A stretch of DNA of 64,000 bases, taken from the NCBI GenBank assembly GCA_016648135.1, contig JADDOH010005117.1:1-64000 (forward strand), read 5' to 3'. Within the stretch, counting starts at the first letter, position 1. The number at the start of each line of letters is the position of its first letter. A model generated the notes under the pieces. That model was not told the origin of the DNA, did no database searches, and worked only from the letters and a program-made list of their open reading frames with translations. Origin of the DNA: Agrypnia vestita. Its lineage: Eukaryota > Arthropoda > Insecta > Trichoptera > Phryganeidae. A program made the translations under genes and the position numbers. This document shows positions 1 through 12,230 of this stretch, piece after piece.

Positions 1-30
1 TTTATCTTAATTATTATTTTTATAGATAAT

Positions 31-340
31 TTGATAAAATTAATGTTATTTCACTAAAATAATTCATAATTATTAATAATAGAATAATTCATAATTATTT
101 TAGTTGAAAAAATCCTTAATACAATCTTTAATTAAGTTTCGCGACTATGACTGAACTTTTGATATTTTTGATTTTTTGATGTTGATGATGATGATTATTT
201 TTTGATGTTGATGATGATGATGATTGAAAATTTAATAAAATTAATGTTATTTTACTAAAATAATTCAAAATATTTTAGTTGAAAAACGCCTTAATATAAT
301 CTTTAATTAATAAGGCTTCGCGACTATGACTGAACTTTTC
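31..340. repeat. Two-copy direct duplication, about 200-bp offset
   Basis: The segment 31-160 is repeated with small changes at 231-340. Both contain a TTAATGTTATTT stretch, an AATTTTAGTTGAAAAA-like stretch and end in CGCGACTATGACTGAACTTT. Between them lies GATGATGAT-rich microsatellite sequence (about 175-226). No coding potential is seen. Confidence 0.7.
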
Positions 341-1199
341 TACATCTCCACTCCATACATCATCGCTAGCTGTACGTACGATTTGAAGGTTTTTCCTTTT
401 AAACTAATTTGGATCTGTTTGTTTTCAAAAATATATTTAAGTTTGCCAAAAGCAAAAGCTAAAAAAACGTATTGTAAAAAATATATTTTGTTTACAGTAT
501 AACCAGGATTAGCTTTAGTATGATTATCTCATTCTGCTGTCATCTGTCTTCTTCTTTTATATAGTGCCAGTGGTAGTGCAATTGAGAGGAAAAAATATTT
601 TCGCAGTCATACAAAACCTGTCGGCGTTTGACCTATACTAGGGGATTTTATTATACAAGAATAAATTCATTAACTGCTCTTTAAATGTATCTTAAGTATA
701 TGCGAAGGAAGAATACTTCAGCTGTAATCCAATTCTCTCGCCTAAAGAGGGATTTAGTTCATCTGTGTACCATTTTATACTCTGTGGTACAAATTAAATA
801 AATTTTTTCAAACATCAGTCCGTAGTGTATTTGGATGAGACATTGCTCTCGCAGACTGGTGGTAAAGATCGGTATGCGTTAGTTGGTAATTCCGCTCTGC
901 GTATAAAATACAATAGACAACAAATGAAAGCTCATTCTGCGCTCAACTATGTATCGTCTTTACGCAAGTTTAATATAAAAGCTCCATCCTTATGCACGCA
1001 TCTAAGGAGGAAACCTTGTTTTAATAAACATTACCTAATCTAAGATATTGGGTAAAAAGTTAAAATGTGAACGAAATAAATAATTTTATTTCGTACATCA
1101 TGAATCATGATCTTACTTTGACCGTAATGTGTTTTATCTGATTTCATCCATGCCAAAATATTGTAGGCATTTTACAGCCAACACTAAATTGCCGTCACA
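341..1199. other. AT-rich non-coding sequence
   Basis: No credible exon, RNA gene or repeat is recognised. A 72-codon open frame at 825-1043 has no recognisable domain and is probably chance. Confidence 0.4.
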
Positions 1200-1520
1200 A
1201 GTCTCTGGCAGCTTTTTCTTTCGTCTAGTTACGTCGAACCGTCGCGCTTCTCGGGCGCTACACAAATAAACATTTTTCTCGATGCCGCCGATTTTTTAGC
1301 GCGTTAATCGATGATCCGCCGCTTTTGACGCTGTGGCGCGGACGACTCGAACGCGTCACCGAGGCTTCAAAAAAGTCACGCCGTCTGCCGGCCGCCGCAG
1401 TTTGTCTCTGGCCGACGCGTGCGCCGGTCTTGCGCGCCGAATTGCGGAAGTTCAATTTTCAAAATCGTTCGAATTCGTTTCCGATCGAAAACGCGCGGGA
1501 ATATGCGAAAACTGCTCGTT
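1200..1520. promoter_or_regulatory. CpG-rich block, possible regulatory element
   Basis: A sharply bounded stretch rich in CG dinucleotides (GCGCGTTAATCGATGATCCG, GGCCGCCGCAG, GACGCGTGCGCCGG and others) in otherwise AT-rich DNA. Overlapping open frames on both strands look like by-products of high GC and have no recognisable domain. A promoter or enhancer is possible; this is inferred from composition only. Confidence 0.3.
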
Positions 1521-3468
1521 TGACTTGGGCTTTCGACTTGCGTATGTTTTGTTATATGAATTTGATCGCTTTTACTTGTGTGCTATGTATTGTATTATTG
1601 AATATGTTTAATTAACGTTATTACAGTCGTATTTGAGCTGTTACATTGATACGTCGTTGCCACTTGACCGTGGATTCTGGTTTGTTTTATTCGAGTGTTC
1701 GTTGCACGTCTTATCGTCATTGATATGTAATCGTCGTCAATACCTTCCATTTCACAACGAGATATGTTCAACGAATTAATGTTAAGGTTAAATTATTATT
1801 TATACACGCGCTATGATTAATTATTTTATGATTTTTAATTGACGCAAATTTATACGCTATATTATTAAAAATTTAAGACTATTTTGGGCGTGTAATTATT
1901 ATTACGAATGATAAATGTAGAAAATCCACATGGACACTTTTAATCAGTACCTTGCCGTGTGCACACCTTGAATTAATATCACAGGAAAGCAGTGGAAGTA
2001 ATGTCAATGAACTCGGGACGTCCAGAAAATGAAATGAAATGTGGCGACACAATTTTTGGCAGCCGAAGCTGCTGTAAACGACGATTTTTTTCAACAATGT
2101 GTATTTAAGAAAAAAAACAATGATGTCACCGGTACTAATAAATATCGTAAAACATTATTTGGAGTAGATAACAATAGCATTCTGTCCCGTGACACGAGAT
2201 AATCGATACCGGTAATTAATTACGAGAAATGGCGAAACAGCTTTGTCCCAAATTTTGTAAATACGTAAAAGATGAGTATTTTTTCATATTTAGAGAAAGT
2301 TCTTAATTTTTTCTAGAAAATTACACCGGAATATGTAATTTTTCGCAATTTATCTTAATCTATTATTTTTGTATAGAAAAGTCTACGTATTTAATGCCAT
2401 TTTTAAACAAAAATAATTAAATTAACGTATTTTAAAAAGTTTGTATTTAGATTAATACATTTATAATAAAGTATTCAGGTGAATAACTAAACAAAATATG
2501 CTGAACGTAGAATTGAAATCTAAAGTTTAAAAAAGGAATTTTATATAAAAGTTTAGTATAAAATATTCTATTACCAAGATGTAAGAAAATATTTTTTTTA
2601 GAGATTCAGAAGCCTAACCGGCACTGTTCAATCGAAGAATTTGGTATAAATGTAATTAACAAGAAAAAATATAGTCTTGTTAATTAAGTATATAAATAAT
2701 GTTACCACAAAGTCATTTTGCATTTATTGAGGTAAATGTATTTGTAGCTGATTTGTAGGAAGAATGAAATTTAAAAGAAAATAGATTTTTACTTTATAGT
2801 TATATTCAAAATTACGCATGTTTCGTATACAATATTCTGCAGATAGGTGCATACCCTTTCGTGCGCGAAAAGCTATGAAACGCTTTTAAAAAATGCAGCT
2901 AAAACATTGTTTAATTAGAAAAAATTATTAAAATTATCGAATATTATAACTAACTGTGTTTATTAACAATGTTATGAAATTGAATTGTAGTTCGGGTTTG
3001 AAGCTGACGGTTGGTTTCTATGACATGTAACTCTTTCAATTAGTAATATTTTTTTATTTTTTGCACAATTTATTTGTAAATTATCAAAAGTACTGTTGAA
3101 TAATATTTCTCCTTTAATAAAGTTTAAAAAAATAAGAAGAGAATTCGACATTTTTCAAACCCGCGTTAAAAACTTTAGCTTCACAGAGAAAGCGACGCAA
3201 TTCATTTTCTTTGATGTCTTATATGATTTATATGATGATAATTTTGGGGAATTAGCTAGTAGTTAGTCCATTTAAAATAGAATAAAAAATTGTAGGTCTT
3301 CCTTTTTTCCACGGACAGGTTCTTTAAAAGGTATTTAAAAAATATTTATTTCTATTAATTTTAAAGATTTTTTTACTGAGATAAGATATAAAGTTTCCTT
3401 TTTGTTATTATCCTTGTTGTTCTATTATAATATGTTTTTTGTGTTTAGTTTTTAGAATTCCATGTTTA
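1521..3468. other. AT-rich non-coding sequence
   Basis: Long A/T homopolymers and scattered stops in all frames. No gene, tRNA or clear transposon terminus is seen. Confidence 0.4.
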
Positions 3469-3707
3469 TTTTTAATGAAATTTAAAATAAATTAAATTTT
3501 ATAAATATTATTATTCAGTTCTGCAGGTTAAGTGTTATTTTAAATGAGACAGCTGTTTCGGCTTGTAAGGCCATTATACAGTCAAAAAACACTGTTTGAT
3601 AGTGGCCTTACATGCCGAAACAGTTGTCACATTTAAAATTACACTTAACCTGCAGAACTGAATAATAATATTTATAAAATTTAATTTATTTTAAATTTCA
3701 TTAAAAA
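3469..3707. repeat. Long inverted repeat with hammerhead-like remnant
   Basis: Two arms of about 105 bp (3469-3576 and 3597-3707) are close to perfect complements, bounded by TTTTTAATGAAATTT and AAATTTCATTAAAAA. Each arm, read outward, contains a GGC-loop-GCC stem followed by GAAAC and then the palindrome ACAGCTGT (or ACAGTTGT) plus C. This is the order stem II, GAAA, short palindromic stem III, cleavage triplet of a type I hammerhead. The CTGANGA box is not intact in either arm, so this is a decayed relative at best. Confidence 0.55.
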
Positions 3708-4740
3708 TTATAATATGGCCATATGCTGGCTACTTTTAGCAATATATCAGTTATAATACGTATACAAATATAAATAAAACTATTACTAAAAATTAATAAA
3801 ACCTGCTGGTTATTTTAAGCAATATATTATTTTCAGTAATATACAAGTTGTATAATGCATACCTATACATGCAAACACTCCTAAGCAGTACACTACCCTC
3901 TCATGACACTTAATAAAAGTTATCGATAGACCCGTGGTACCTAAGTCAAGATATTCAAATATTTTTTAATAACATTTTTCATTTATCACCACATCGAGGC
4001 ATATTACATAAATGATTTAATTAATTTTTTGTGCTTTTTTTTATTTTTTTATTTATTTATATTAATTATTTATATTATTATTTATATTAATTTAATAATT
4101 ATTTGGTGCTTTTCTTACAAGCGGATGCTTTACTGTGAGATTATTAAACAAGTTAAGATTAATAGTATGTATTGGTAAGTTAAAGATTAGTATTTGTGAA
4201 AGATATTCTTGGTATCTTCCTCGCTCGTGAAGAACTATTTAAGGAATATGTGTAATTTGTTTATACAGTTTTTACAATATAAAATTTGAGGCTTTTTCTA
4301 CCTACCTGTAGTAATTATATATTAAACCAATTTTTAATTTGTGTTCAGTCCCGCGATCTTGTCATCATTGATCCAAGATTACTCCTTTGATCACTGATAG
4401 AAAAAATGACGGGATAGTTATAAAATGAACTAAATTGAAGTAAAAGTACCTATATGTAACTAATTTTATCGCCGGTGCTAAAATTTTTAAATTGTAAACC
4501 GGTTACATTTATTTTTTGCCAGATAATAATTTTCAAACACATTACCCTCTATTTTTGTCAATTGATTTTGTTTATATATTAATCAAATAATATTTTTTAT
4601 ACCGAATTGGTTTATTTGAACCGACGTTGTTATTTTTGATCGAGCTGAATTCATCTGGAAATATAAAAATAGGTTCTTCAATAACTCCAAAATTAATTTG
4701 CGGTAACATTATTTATATCAAGAAAACATTTTATATAAAT

Positions 4741-4875
4741 CGCTATTTGGTTAAATTATCGACATGTTTCGGGGCCAATGATACCTTCATCAGTACACAA
4801 TATATAGAATAGTACTTGTATCCTGAAGAAAGGGCCATAGGCCCCGCGACATGTTGATAATTTAACAAAATAGCG
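4741..4875. repeat. Inverted repeat with two degenerate hammerhead cores
   Basis: Arms 4741-4793 and 4822-4875 are inverted copies. On the minus strand the left arm has CTGATGA (4787-4793), a poorly paired stem II, GAAAC (4766-4770) and the palindrome ACATGT followed by C. The right arm on the plus strand has CTGAAGA (4823-4829), a well paired GGGCC-ATA-GGCCC stem II, but GCGAC in place of GAAAC and GTT in place of GTC. The two arms have decayed at different positions. Short palindromic stem III helices are typical of hammerheads in Penelope-like elements. Confidence 0.55.
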
Positions 4876-5099
4876 CTTTAAGCAAAGTGATTTCACGATA
4901 ATTATATAAAAATGGGTTACTAAATGTATTACAGGTAACTACCTGACCATGTGATTGCACCGCTTGAGCTCTTCGTGTTTAGAAATCACACGATGATTAG
5001 TGATATTTCGTGCCTAGGAGTCATTCGTACGTCTAAGAGTAATTCGCGTTATTTCGCAACGTGAATAAGAAATGACATTTCCCTGTAGAGCCCTCTGCA

Positions 5100-5380
5100 G
5101 AATCCGAGAGGTCCAGTCTCCTCGTGATATGAGTCTGCCGAATCACCTTCGGCCGCAGTCGCGGACTGGCCGGCGCGGCTCGGGCCCCGGCGCTCCGCCC
5201 CGCGAATGCGCCGCTGCGCGATACATATTACATTATGTGTGTCAAGGAACTAACACCGGTCGGCCGTGTCAGTGCGATTCTTTTTTTCGTCCGACTTTTT
5301 CACGCAACGAGAGCAATACGGCGCGGCGTCCCGAAACAGCGATTCGGTTCACACGCGTGTCGGTAATGGAGTTCCGTCTC
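5100..5380. promoter_or_regulatory. CpG-rich block, possible promoter or 5' exon
   Basis: One of the most GC-rich stretches of the window (CGGACTGGCCGGCGCGGC and neighbours). A 104-codon plus-strand open frame (5072-5386) crosses it but shows no domain and is low-complexity Arg/Pro/Ala, so it is not called as a gene. Confidence 0.3.
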
Positions 5381-6201
5381 GACTGACTTTTTTGAAATTA
5401 TATTTTATTTCTGTGCTAGCTGTACACCGGTGAAAAATCACGTGACACAATAATTGCACGATTTTGAAGCTGAAAATTCATCAAATTCAATATTTTTTTA
5501 TTTTTATAATTGATTATTCGCTTAAATCTAAAACTAAATAAAATAAAATAATAAGATAAAAATGTTAAGACCGCGTGATTTCGACCTTTGCGTGTTGCTT
5601 GAGCCGCGTGCCGATTGCGTGTCACTCGCCAATTAACAAAAAATTTAATTACAGGAAGTTTTACGGACGTTTTACAAATTTATGGATCGACAGACGGACG
5701 GACAGATACACAGTAAACGAAATTATTATATTTAGGTGTTAAACAATATTTGATCTTTATTCCAGAGGGTAAAAAATATGTCCGCTATTGATACATACAG
5801 CATTTCTGTATTTGTAACCAGTGTTAATTTTTTACTTAAGGCGATCGATCGTCTTGCAAAGTGAACAAATTTGACAATTTATTCTCATTTCGTCTCGCGT
5901 TTTTTATTAAAAAATTATATTTTTATTAAAAATATGGAAATATATCATATTAAAATTTATTCATTAGGTTCCATATATGTTAAATACGGGTATCTTATTA
6001 AAATGACACAAACTAAATTATTTAGTAAATAACCAAACCTACCATGTTTTAAAAATGAAGAAAATTGCTCCATTTTGTGGGCTTTTTATGACTGAATTTA
6101 TACATTAATGTTTACAGTATTTATGGATACAGTATCATTTATGTTTCTTAAATCTGAAAAAAAAATGTAGTCTTCCACTTAATACTTAGTTTATGCAGAT
6201 T
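5381..6201. other. AT-rich non-coding sequence
   Basis: No gene or repeat terminus recognised. Confidence 0.35.
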
Positions 6202-6519
6202 ATTAAATAACATAAACCTTGTTACTTCTCCGTGAATTTAATAATCTTTTATATTTTTTTCACTAATGAAGTTTCGAAAGAAACAGAATCTCTCATCAAC
6301 AGGTGAACTTTTTGATATTAATTATTTATATTTGAACAGAATCAATGTAAAAATTCTATACTCAAAAGTAGTCAGTTTGATGTATCACCTGTACATGAGA
6401 GATTCTGTTGTTCTCGAAACTCTTTAAGTTTCTAAAACTCTTCACTACTTACATATAGTGAAAAAAATATGAACTATTATTAAACTCACGTAGAGGCAAC
6501 AAGGTTTATGTTATTTAAT
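6202..6519. repeat. Foldback element with about 110-bp arms
   Basis: Outer termini ATTAAATAACATAAACCTTG and its complement near 6500-6519 bound a hairpin. The inner arms share an AGAATCTCTCAT / ATGAGAGATTCT block. Both arms also contain, in outward orientation, TGATGAGAG or CATGAGAG and then GAAAC, loosely like a hammerhead core. No coding sequence. It is a MITE-like or foldback element of unknown family. Confidence 0.55.
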
Positions 6520-6975
6520 GATCATTAAGAATAGTCTCTACAACTTAAATGCCAAATTCATCAATAATATGATTCATTCAGTTCATGCAGTTGAAATATG
6601 TATGTATTAATATATTTTGTTATGTCAAAATTGGTTTTATATGAACTGCTGTAATTGTAGTAAATTATAAAAAGTATATATAATGGAGCCGGCAAATACC
6701 TTCAAAACTTTGATTAGGTATTTACAACTTTTTTTTGCATTCCACTGTAGCTACAATAAAACGATGTATTTTTTTACATATTATCTATTACTATCATAAA
6801 ATAATAATGATTGATGTTATATTGCGTATACACGTTTTTATACGGTGCAGGATTAGAAAACATTCTATGGATGAAGATTTAAGATCAACGTCTATACATA
6901 TATATAACACGTTAATTCTCATGTAGAATTGTGTCGCTTTGTGAAATAATTTTTATTAATTTATTCTACATCAGT

Positions 6976-7163
6976 TAATTTATAAATATTCGACGTATCT
7001 AAGAGAGTAAATAAATAAATTAAATCACATATATATTTCGTAGTGGTGCCTTCTATCTATCGCCATATATTAATTTATAAATATTCGACGTATCTAAGAG
7101 AGTAAAAAAATAAATTAAATCACATATATATTTCGTGGTGCCTCCTATCTATCGCCAATATTG
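6976..7163. repeat. Tandem duplication, 95-bp unit, two copies
   Basis: The unit starting TAATTTATAAATATTCGACG at 6976 recurs at 7071. The second copy has small deletions near its end. Confidence 0.85.
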
Positions 7164-8717
7164 ATTTGAAAAAGATATATTATTTAGCAAATGATTTACT
7201 ATACCGATTTTAACAGCTGTTGTGTCGATTTTTTTTTCTGTAGATAAGACGTCCGAGCCGAAATGCCTTTGAAGTATGTTACTTGTCGATGTATACATAT
7301 AGAGATACGGTGATATTTTATATCAGATGTTTCCGTTTAGTAGTTTATAGAAACGTTTGTTTTTTTTTGCATAAATTTATTTATCTGTTTAGCTTGCTGA
7401 ATGAGAATACTAATAAAATCATTTTTTATCAAACTATTTTTTCTAACACTGCAATAACAATGTTAAATACTTTTTCATTTTTATCAAATATCTTATCCGT
7501 CCGTCCAAGTAGTGTAGCAACTAAAACAAACATAATTTGGGACATACGGCAACATTAAATTAAATTGAATTAAATTAATAACTAGAATTACTTACAGCCT
7601 ATAACCTACACATATATTGTAATTACCAAACGTTCTGTCTAATTACATCACTGGCGTAAAAGTATTTCAATGGCTGTATGAAAATAAACTAAATTAGAGT
7701 TGCTGACAACAGTCGCGTCCAATGAAGTAAATTATTTTGGTATTGTGTTTTTGAAATAAATAAAACTTATAAATATTGATCGATTTCTCCTCAATAATAA
7801 TGAGTTACATCTTGTGTAATATCATTATTAAACATATTTAAATCCTTCCTTACCAACGTGTTCGAGTTCCATTTATATTTAAAGATTTTAAAGCCTTATT
7901 GACGGGCATATTCAATGTCGCACCTCCAGACACATGCATGCCTTACTATTTTGTCTTCCCAATCCTCTTGATTAAGTGCGACGAAGATCCTACGTTGTTA
8001 TCCGCACCCGACAGGTAAGCTTTGACGATTGACGTACATTAAGTAACAGCCAACATAATGTTAACGAATTGGTCTTCACCTGACCGACGCTACGGTAAAA
8101 AATCGCAGTGTTGAAATAATGAAACTGATGAAAGGTTGACCTGACAGATGTACGAATGAGTGCGAACAGTACAGAAGCGGGGCCAGACAGGTTAAAAGCT
8201 GGGATGGCTGAAAATGTAGGGGATTGCTTTTTATTACAAGGTTTTTTATTACAAAACTTTTTTCTTTATCGTCAAAATTTTTACAAGTTTTATTAAAATG
8301 AACAGGTTGAGTACAAAAAAATTTTGCAAATATAAGTCAACCACAATATAAATACAAAGAATGAGATTGAATGGCAATGCCTACTGGTATTAACAAAGGA
8401 ATGGTCCACGAAAAGAAGGTGCTAAGTCAAATTTTGATCTTTTTGAGTAAATTTAAATTTAAATTTGACATACTTTGAAATGTTGTTGGTTTTTGTTATG
8501 TTAATTCTCTCCATCTTAGACTTAAAATATAGAAAGATGAATATTTGTTTGGATTTAAAGAATATGTTCATATCAATATAAAAATACCATAGATTAATCT
8601 TTCAAATAAAATAATTCGAGGACTTATAACTTCTTTCCTCGTTTGCAATTTTTTCAAACTGCCACAAGTCGAGGCTGGACGCATTTTACGTTCGGTTTGT
8701 GTGACAATTTTGTAAGG
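7164..8717. other. Non-coding sequence
   Basis: No exon-like frame with splice sites, no RNA gene and no transposon terminus recognised. Confidence 0.35.
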
Positions 8718-8760
8718 CATATAAAATACAATAAAAATTTTTTTTATTGTATTTTATATG
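8718..8760. repeat. Perfect 20-bp-arm palindrome
   Basis: CATATAAAATACAATAAAAA (8718-8737) is the exact reverse complement of 8741-8760, with a 3-nt TTT spacer. It would form a stable AT hairpin or cruciform. Confidence 0.9.
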
Positions 8761-8999
8761 TTTCATTTTTTCAGTATACTCAAATTGGATTCATCAAAAA
8801 CATTTTTGATAACTTCATGAAAAGCCGACTGAAGTGGTACGGTCGTGGGAGATTAAGGAAGATGACCACTTACTGAAAGATCCACTATATGGTATGGTTG
8901 GGGCCTTAACGTCATGGATATCAACGATCTTAAAAGGGCTGAAAACTCTAGACCTAACAAACTTTTGACAGAAATTTGGACTAGATTTTTTTTACGTTT

Positions 9000-9280
9000 T
9001 GATAATTTTATTTGACTTGTATTATCACGATAAATGCGAATGAATTTTCTACTATTTAAATTACTTTCATAATAGTTTAACGTTTTACAAAAAGGTAATT
9101 CAGGAATTTGGAAAAAATGCCAAATTTGATGTATCATCATATCTGTTGACATTTCAGTCAAAGTATAATTAATATGTATTATATTTTACATAATATAAAA
9201 TATTTTCTATTCAAAATTGAATGAAGACGTCTGCTGAAGTTTTTGTTGCTAGCTACGAAATACCCTGTATGTCATATTAC
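9000..9280 (+). repeat. Diverged copy of the 19.7-kb foldback repeat family
   Basis: Shares the order TTTTATTTGACTTGTATTA, GAATGAATTTT, GTTTTACAAAA, and a gctagctac...CCTGTA end with 19667-20145, 25360-25613 and 41640-41828. Strongly diverged and boundaries are approximate. Confidence 0.4.
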
Positions 9281-9333
9281 GTTCTTTGAGGTGCCTTCTG
9301 AAAATGATACGGTATGGGTCAACGGCTTTTCTA

Positions 9334-9542
9334 TTAATATTTTAAATATTTAAAGCATTAACTGGTAGTTATATCAGTATATAACCACTTAGGAGAAGTT
9401 TGGTCTACCGGTTTCGAGACGTACTCGTCTTTTCGTCAGGACAACTACAACACTAGCCTGTAAATTCCACTACACACTACAACCATTGTATTATTCACAC
9501 ACTAACACACTCTCAAAATATTCTTCACATGCGTGTTAATCT
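9334..9542 (-). ncRNA. Solo copy of hammerhead-bearing element
   Basis: The ends match one arm of the 38.8-39.4 kb element (AATATTTAAAGCATTAACT at one side, CACATGCGTGTTAATCT at the other). The minus-strand core lies at 9402-9445: CTGACGA (9439-9433), a stem II of AGACG-loop-CGTCT, GAAAC (9415-9411), palindromic stem III ACCGGT, then A and GACC. GAC of the last segment can pair with GTC just before CTGACGA as stem I. Unpaired As lie between the CTGACGA box and stem II, so activity is uncertain. Confidence 0.55.
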
Positions 9543-9599
9543 AACCGAAGGCTGACATGCACTAAGGTTCCTACCAAAAGAGATCATAATTTTGAGTGA

Positions 9600-10080
9600 G
9601 GTTTGAATTTTGAAATCGGGAGTGAGACGGGGCGGGGTCTGAAGGGGGTGTTAAAACGTCTTGTGTTTTACCCAATAGTGCCGAATGAAACAGAGGCTGT
9701 AGGGAAAAAACGGCTTTCCTGGTTGGCATCCAACGCGCGGCGCTATTACCTGGTGGCTATTTGTCGTCGGCGAGGAAAAATGTGGTGATTAATCGGACGT
9801 GTCAATTTTTTAACGACCATCGCGTTCGGACATCTTCATCTTTCACCGGCCGTCGCTCGGCATTGTGGCGAGACGATCAAAGCACCTGCGCGGCCATCAA
9901 TCAGCCGAGCGCGATTAAACATTCACTTTTTGCATTCGCTAATAATACACAAATATTCCAAACGTGTTATTATCGGACACATTGAACGATCCATTAATAA
10001 GGCGTTTTTAATAATTGAATAGGCAAATCACCAGATCGCTTTTTAACGACGCCAACATCCTCTCTGGAGCTTATTTATCG
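9600..10080. promoter_or_regulatory. CpG-rich block with homeodomain-type TAAT sites
   Basis: CG-rich core at about 9600-9920 followed by clustered TAAT/ATTA motifs (GATTAATCGG, CATTAATAAGG, TTTAATAATTGAAT). The two open frames here have no domain. The combination suggests an enhancer or promoter, by inference only. Confidence 0.3.
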
Positions 10081-10174
10081 AGTTTTTTTGGCAGGTATCT
10101 TTAACCTTTTGTGTGAATTTGTTATTACCTTTTTTTTCATCAAAGTACTCTTTTTATATTTATTCTCGAGTAAC

Positions 10175-10500
10175 ATTATCAAATTGTGACACATTGCTCA
10201 TTGAAGACGTTTTTTTTTTAGTTTTATAATGTGAGTTTTATATAGATCTTTGTAAATGTGTGTTATTTATTAATTTTATAAATGCATCTTATATTTTAAA
10301 AAAAAGTGCATGTAGAAGTTACTTTGGCACGCATAAAAAACCACGTGCTATTTTATATACCTTGCGTTAGTACAGTTATCAAATTGTTATACATTGCTAT
10401 TTGAAAATGTTTTTTTAATGTGTAATAGATTTTTTTTTGGTGTGTTTTTTATTAATTATAATTTTTTTTAAAAATGAGTGCATTTACTTTATACTTTTTT
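10175..10500. repeat. Degenerate tandem duplication, about 194-bp period
   Basis: TATCAAATTGTGACACATTGCT near 10182 recurs as TATCAAATTGTTATACATTGCT near 10376, each followed by a T-run, a TTATTAATT stretch and a TGGCAYNC end. Confidence 0.6.
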
Positions 10501-11899
10501 GGCATTCCCACATTAAAAATTGTAGAGTTTTATTTATTTTCAATATTGTTGAGTATATTTATTATTGTTGTTTTGTAACTAGATGATCGAGAAACCATGA
10601 ATTCCCAAATATTTCATATAGTTACGTGGGATAACTGTATGCAATTTTTACATTAGGATTATTCATTTATTAATTCGCTTGATTATTAAAGTATCTATAA
10701 TAAACAAAAAAAATCATAAATCTCAAAACAAAAAGTTTATAAATCAAAAAGTTTTATAAGAAAGTTTACATGCAATTATGCTGGGAATACCATAGTTAGT
10801 GTTAGTGTTTGCAACGTGTACATTTACCTCTGATTGCAATAATGTGTGTTAGGAATACCAATTTGCATCTGTTAAATTAACACTACTTCACCAAAAATTG
10901 TCGTAGACCAGACAGAAATCGCTGTGACACACTTGATACAAATAGCACACATCGGTAACAAAGGAGAAATATTTAAGAAAACCGCGAAAAAAGTAATTTA
11001 CCTGCAAATTTTTATTTTCAATATAGAGATCACCGCGCCTGCTTCTAGAAATAAAATGCGGCACACTTCCCAATCACCCGCGGAGTAGCCATTGGTTTAA
11101 AACTAAAATCGATTTAAAACATCAAAAAGTTAAGCATATAACGCTTACGTAAGCTTAGCTATTGCATTTAAAAATTCGACGGAGACATTCGCCATTTGCT
11201 TGTTTAAATACTCAAATTACAAAAATAGTAGTAATAATTTGCTTATCAGTCTTTGAACGGAAAGACAGGGCAACTAAAATAATTCAAGCGTATAATTGGT
11301 AACAAAGAATAGTACGCACGAGTCCACGATGTTGACGTTTAAGATAGTGACATAATAAGTTCGTAGTGACGTATAATAGTGACAAATAATACGTTCATAA
11401 TGACGTTTAGTAGTTACAAATTTACGTGATTTCAACTGAGTGGTATGAAGATCGTCTGGGGATAGGTACATATCGTTGAATAGCCGAATTTGACATTTTT
11501 GTATATTTTATCTCTTAAACTGTCTTTTTATCTCTTAAACTGTCTTACAAACTTTGAAATTTCCCAGTATTTTTAGTGGTTTAAGAAGAAAACAATGTTA
11601 TATTTTAGTAGCACCTGTAATATTTTTAGAACTTTTGATTTGAATATAATTAAAATGTAGGCCTTTTTTGTTAAAATTTCACCTCATGGGCGTTGAACCA
11701 AACCCCGGCGAAGAAATCAAAAAATTAGTATTCAAAACTTGAAAGCTCAATATCTCAGCCTGACACACATGTCGGACGATACCTCGTTGTGTGAAGGACG
11801 AATTACGAATTTTGGTCGCTTCAGCGGTAATAAGATCACTTTGGCACGGTTCGAAAATGTATTGCCGCTATTTAAATTTATATTTTTAAAAAGTTGATT
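10501..11899. other. Non-coding sequence
   Basis: Short open frames only and none with recognisable homology or convincing splice sites. A small iteration of GTGACGTATAATAGTGAC-type motifs occurs at 11340-11410. Confidence 0.35.
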
Positions 11900-12230
11900 T
11901 TTGCATAGCACTTCCAGAGCACTGGTAATCTATCCGCTGTGCACGTAGCGTGCACGAGGCGTTCGTGCATTGGAAAAGCGGAACATTAAAATTCGGGTAG
12001 CGTCCGTGGCTCCAGAACAATGTCGGCGGCCAGCGAGGCCGGCGCTCCGCGACGTACCGCGAACCGCCCGATTACCGCAGAGTGTATTCACCAGCCTCAC
12101 CGCTCGCAATATGTTATCTCTCGATTGCCTCACCGCGGGATTTGTTTATGCATCTGGTGCAATTTGGGCGTGATCGGCAGTACGATGAAAGAATATTGGA
12201 AATGGTGCATGTGAACGAACCAACCCGCGG
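11900..12230. promoter_or_regulatory. CpG-rich block, possible regulatory element
   Basis: CG-dense core (GGCGGCCAGCGAGGCCGGCG and neighbours) flanked by AT-rich DNA. Several overlapping 64-67-codon frames on both strands coexist here, which is what random GC-rich DNA gives. Confidence 0.3.

Noticed and set aside
1258..1615. Overlapping 65-96-codon frames on both strands
   Set aside because: GC-rich DNA depletes stop codons; no domain, and three competing frames cover the same bases.
5072..5386. 104-codon frame as a gene
   Set aside because: Low-complexity composition, no recognisable motif, no splice or promoter evidence.
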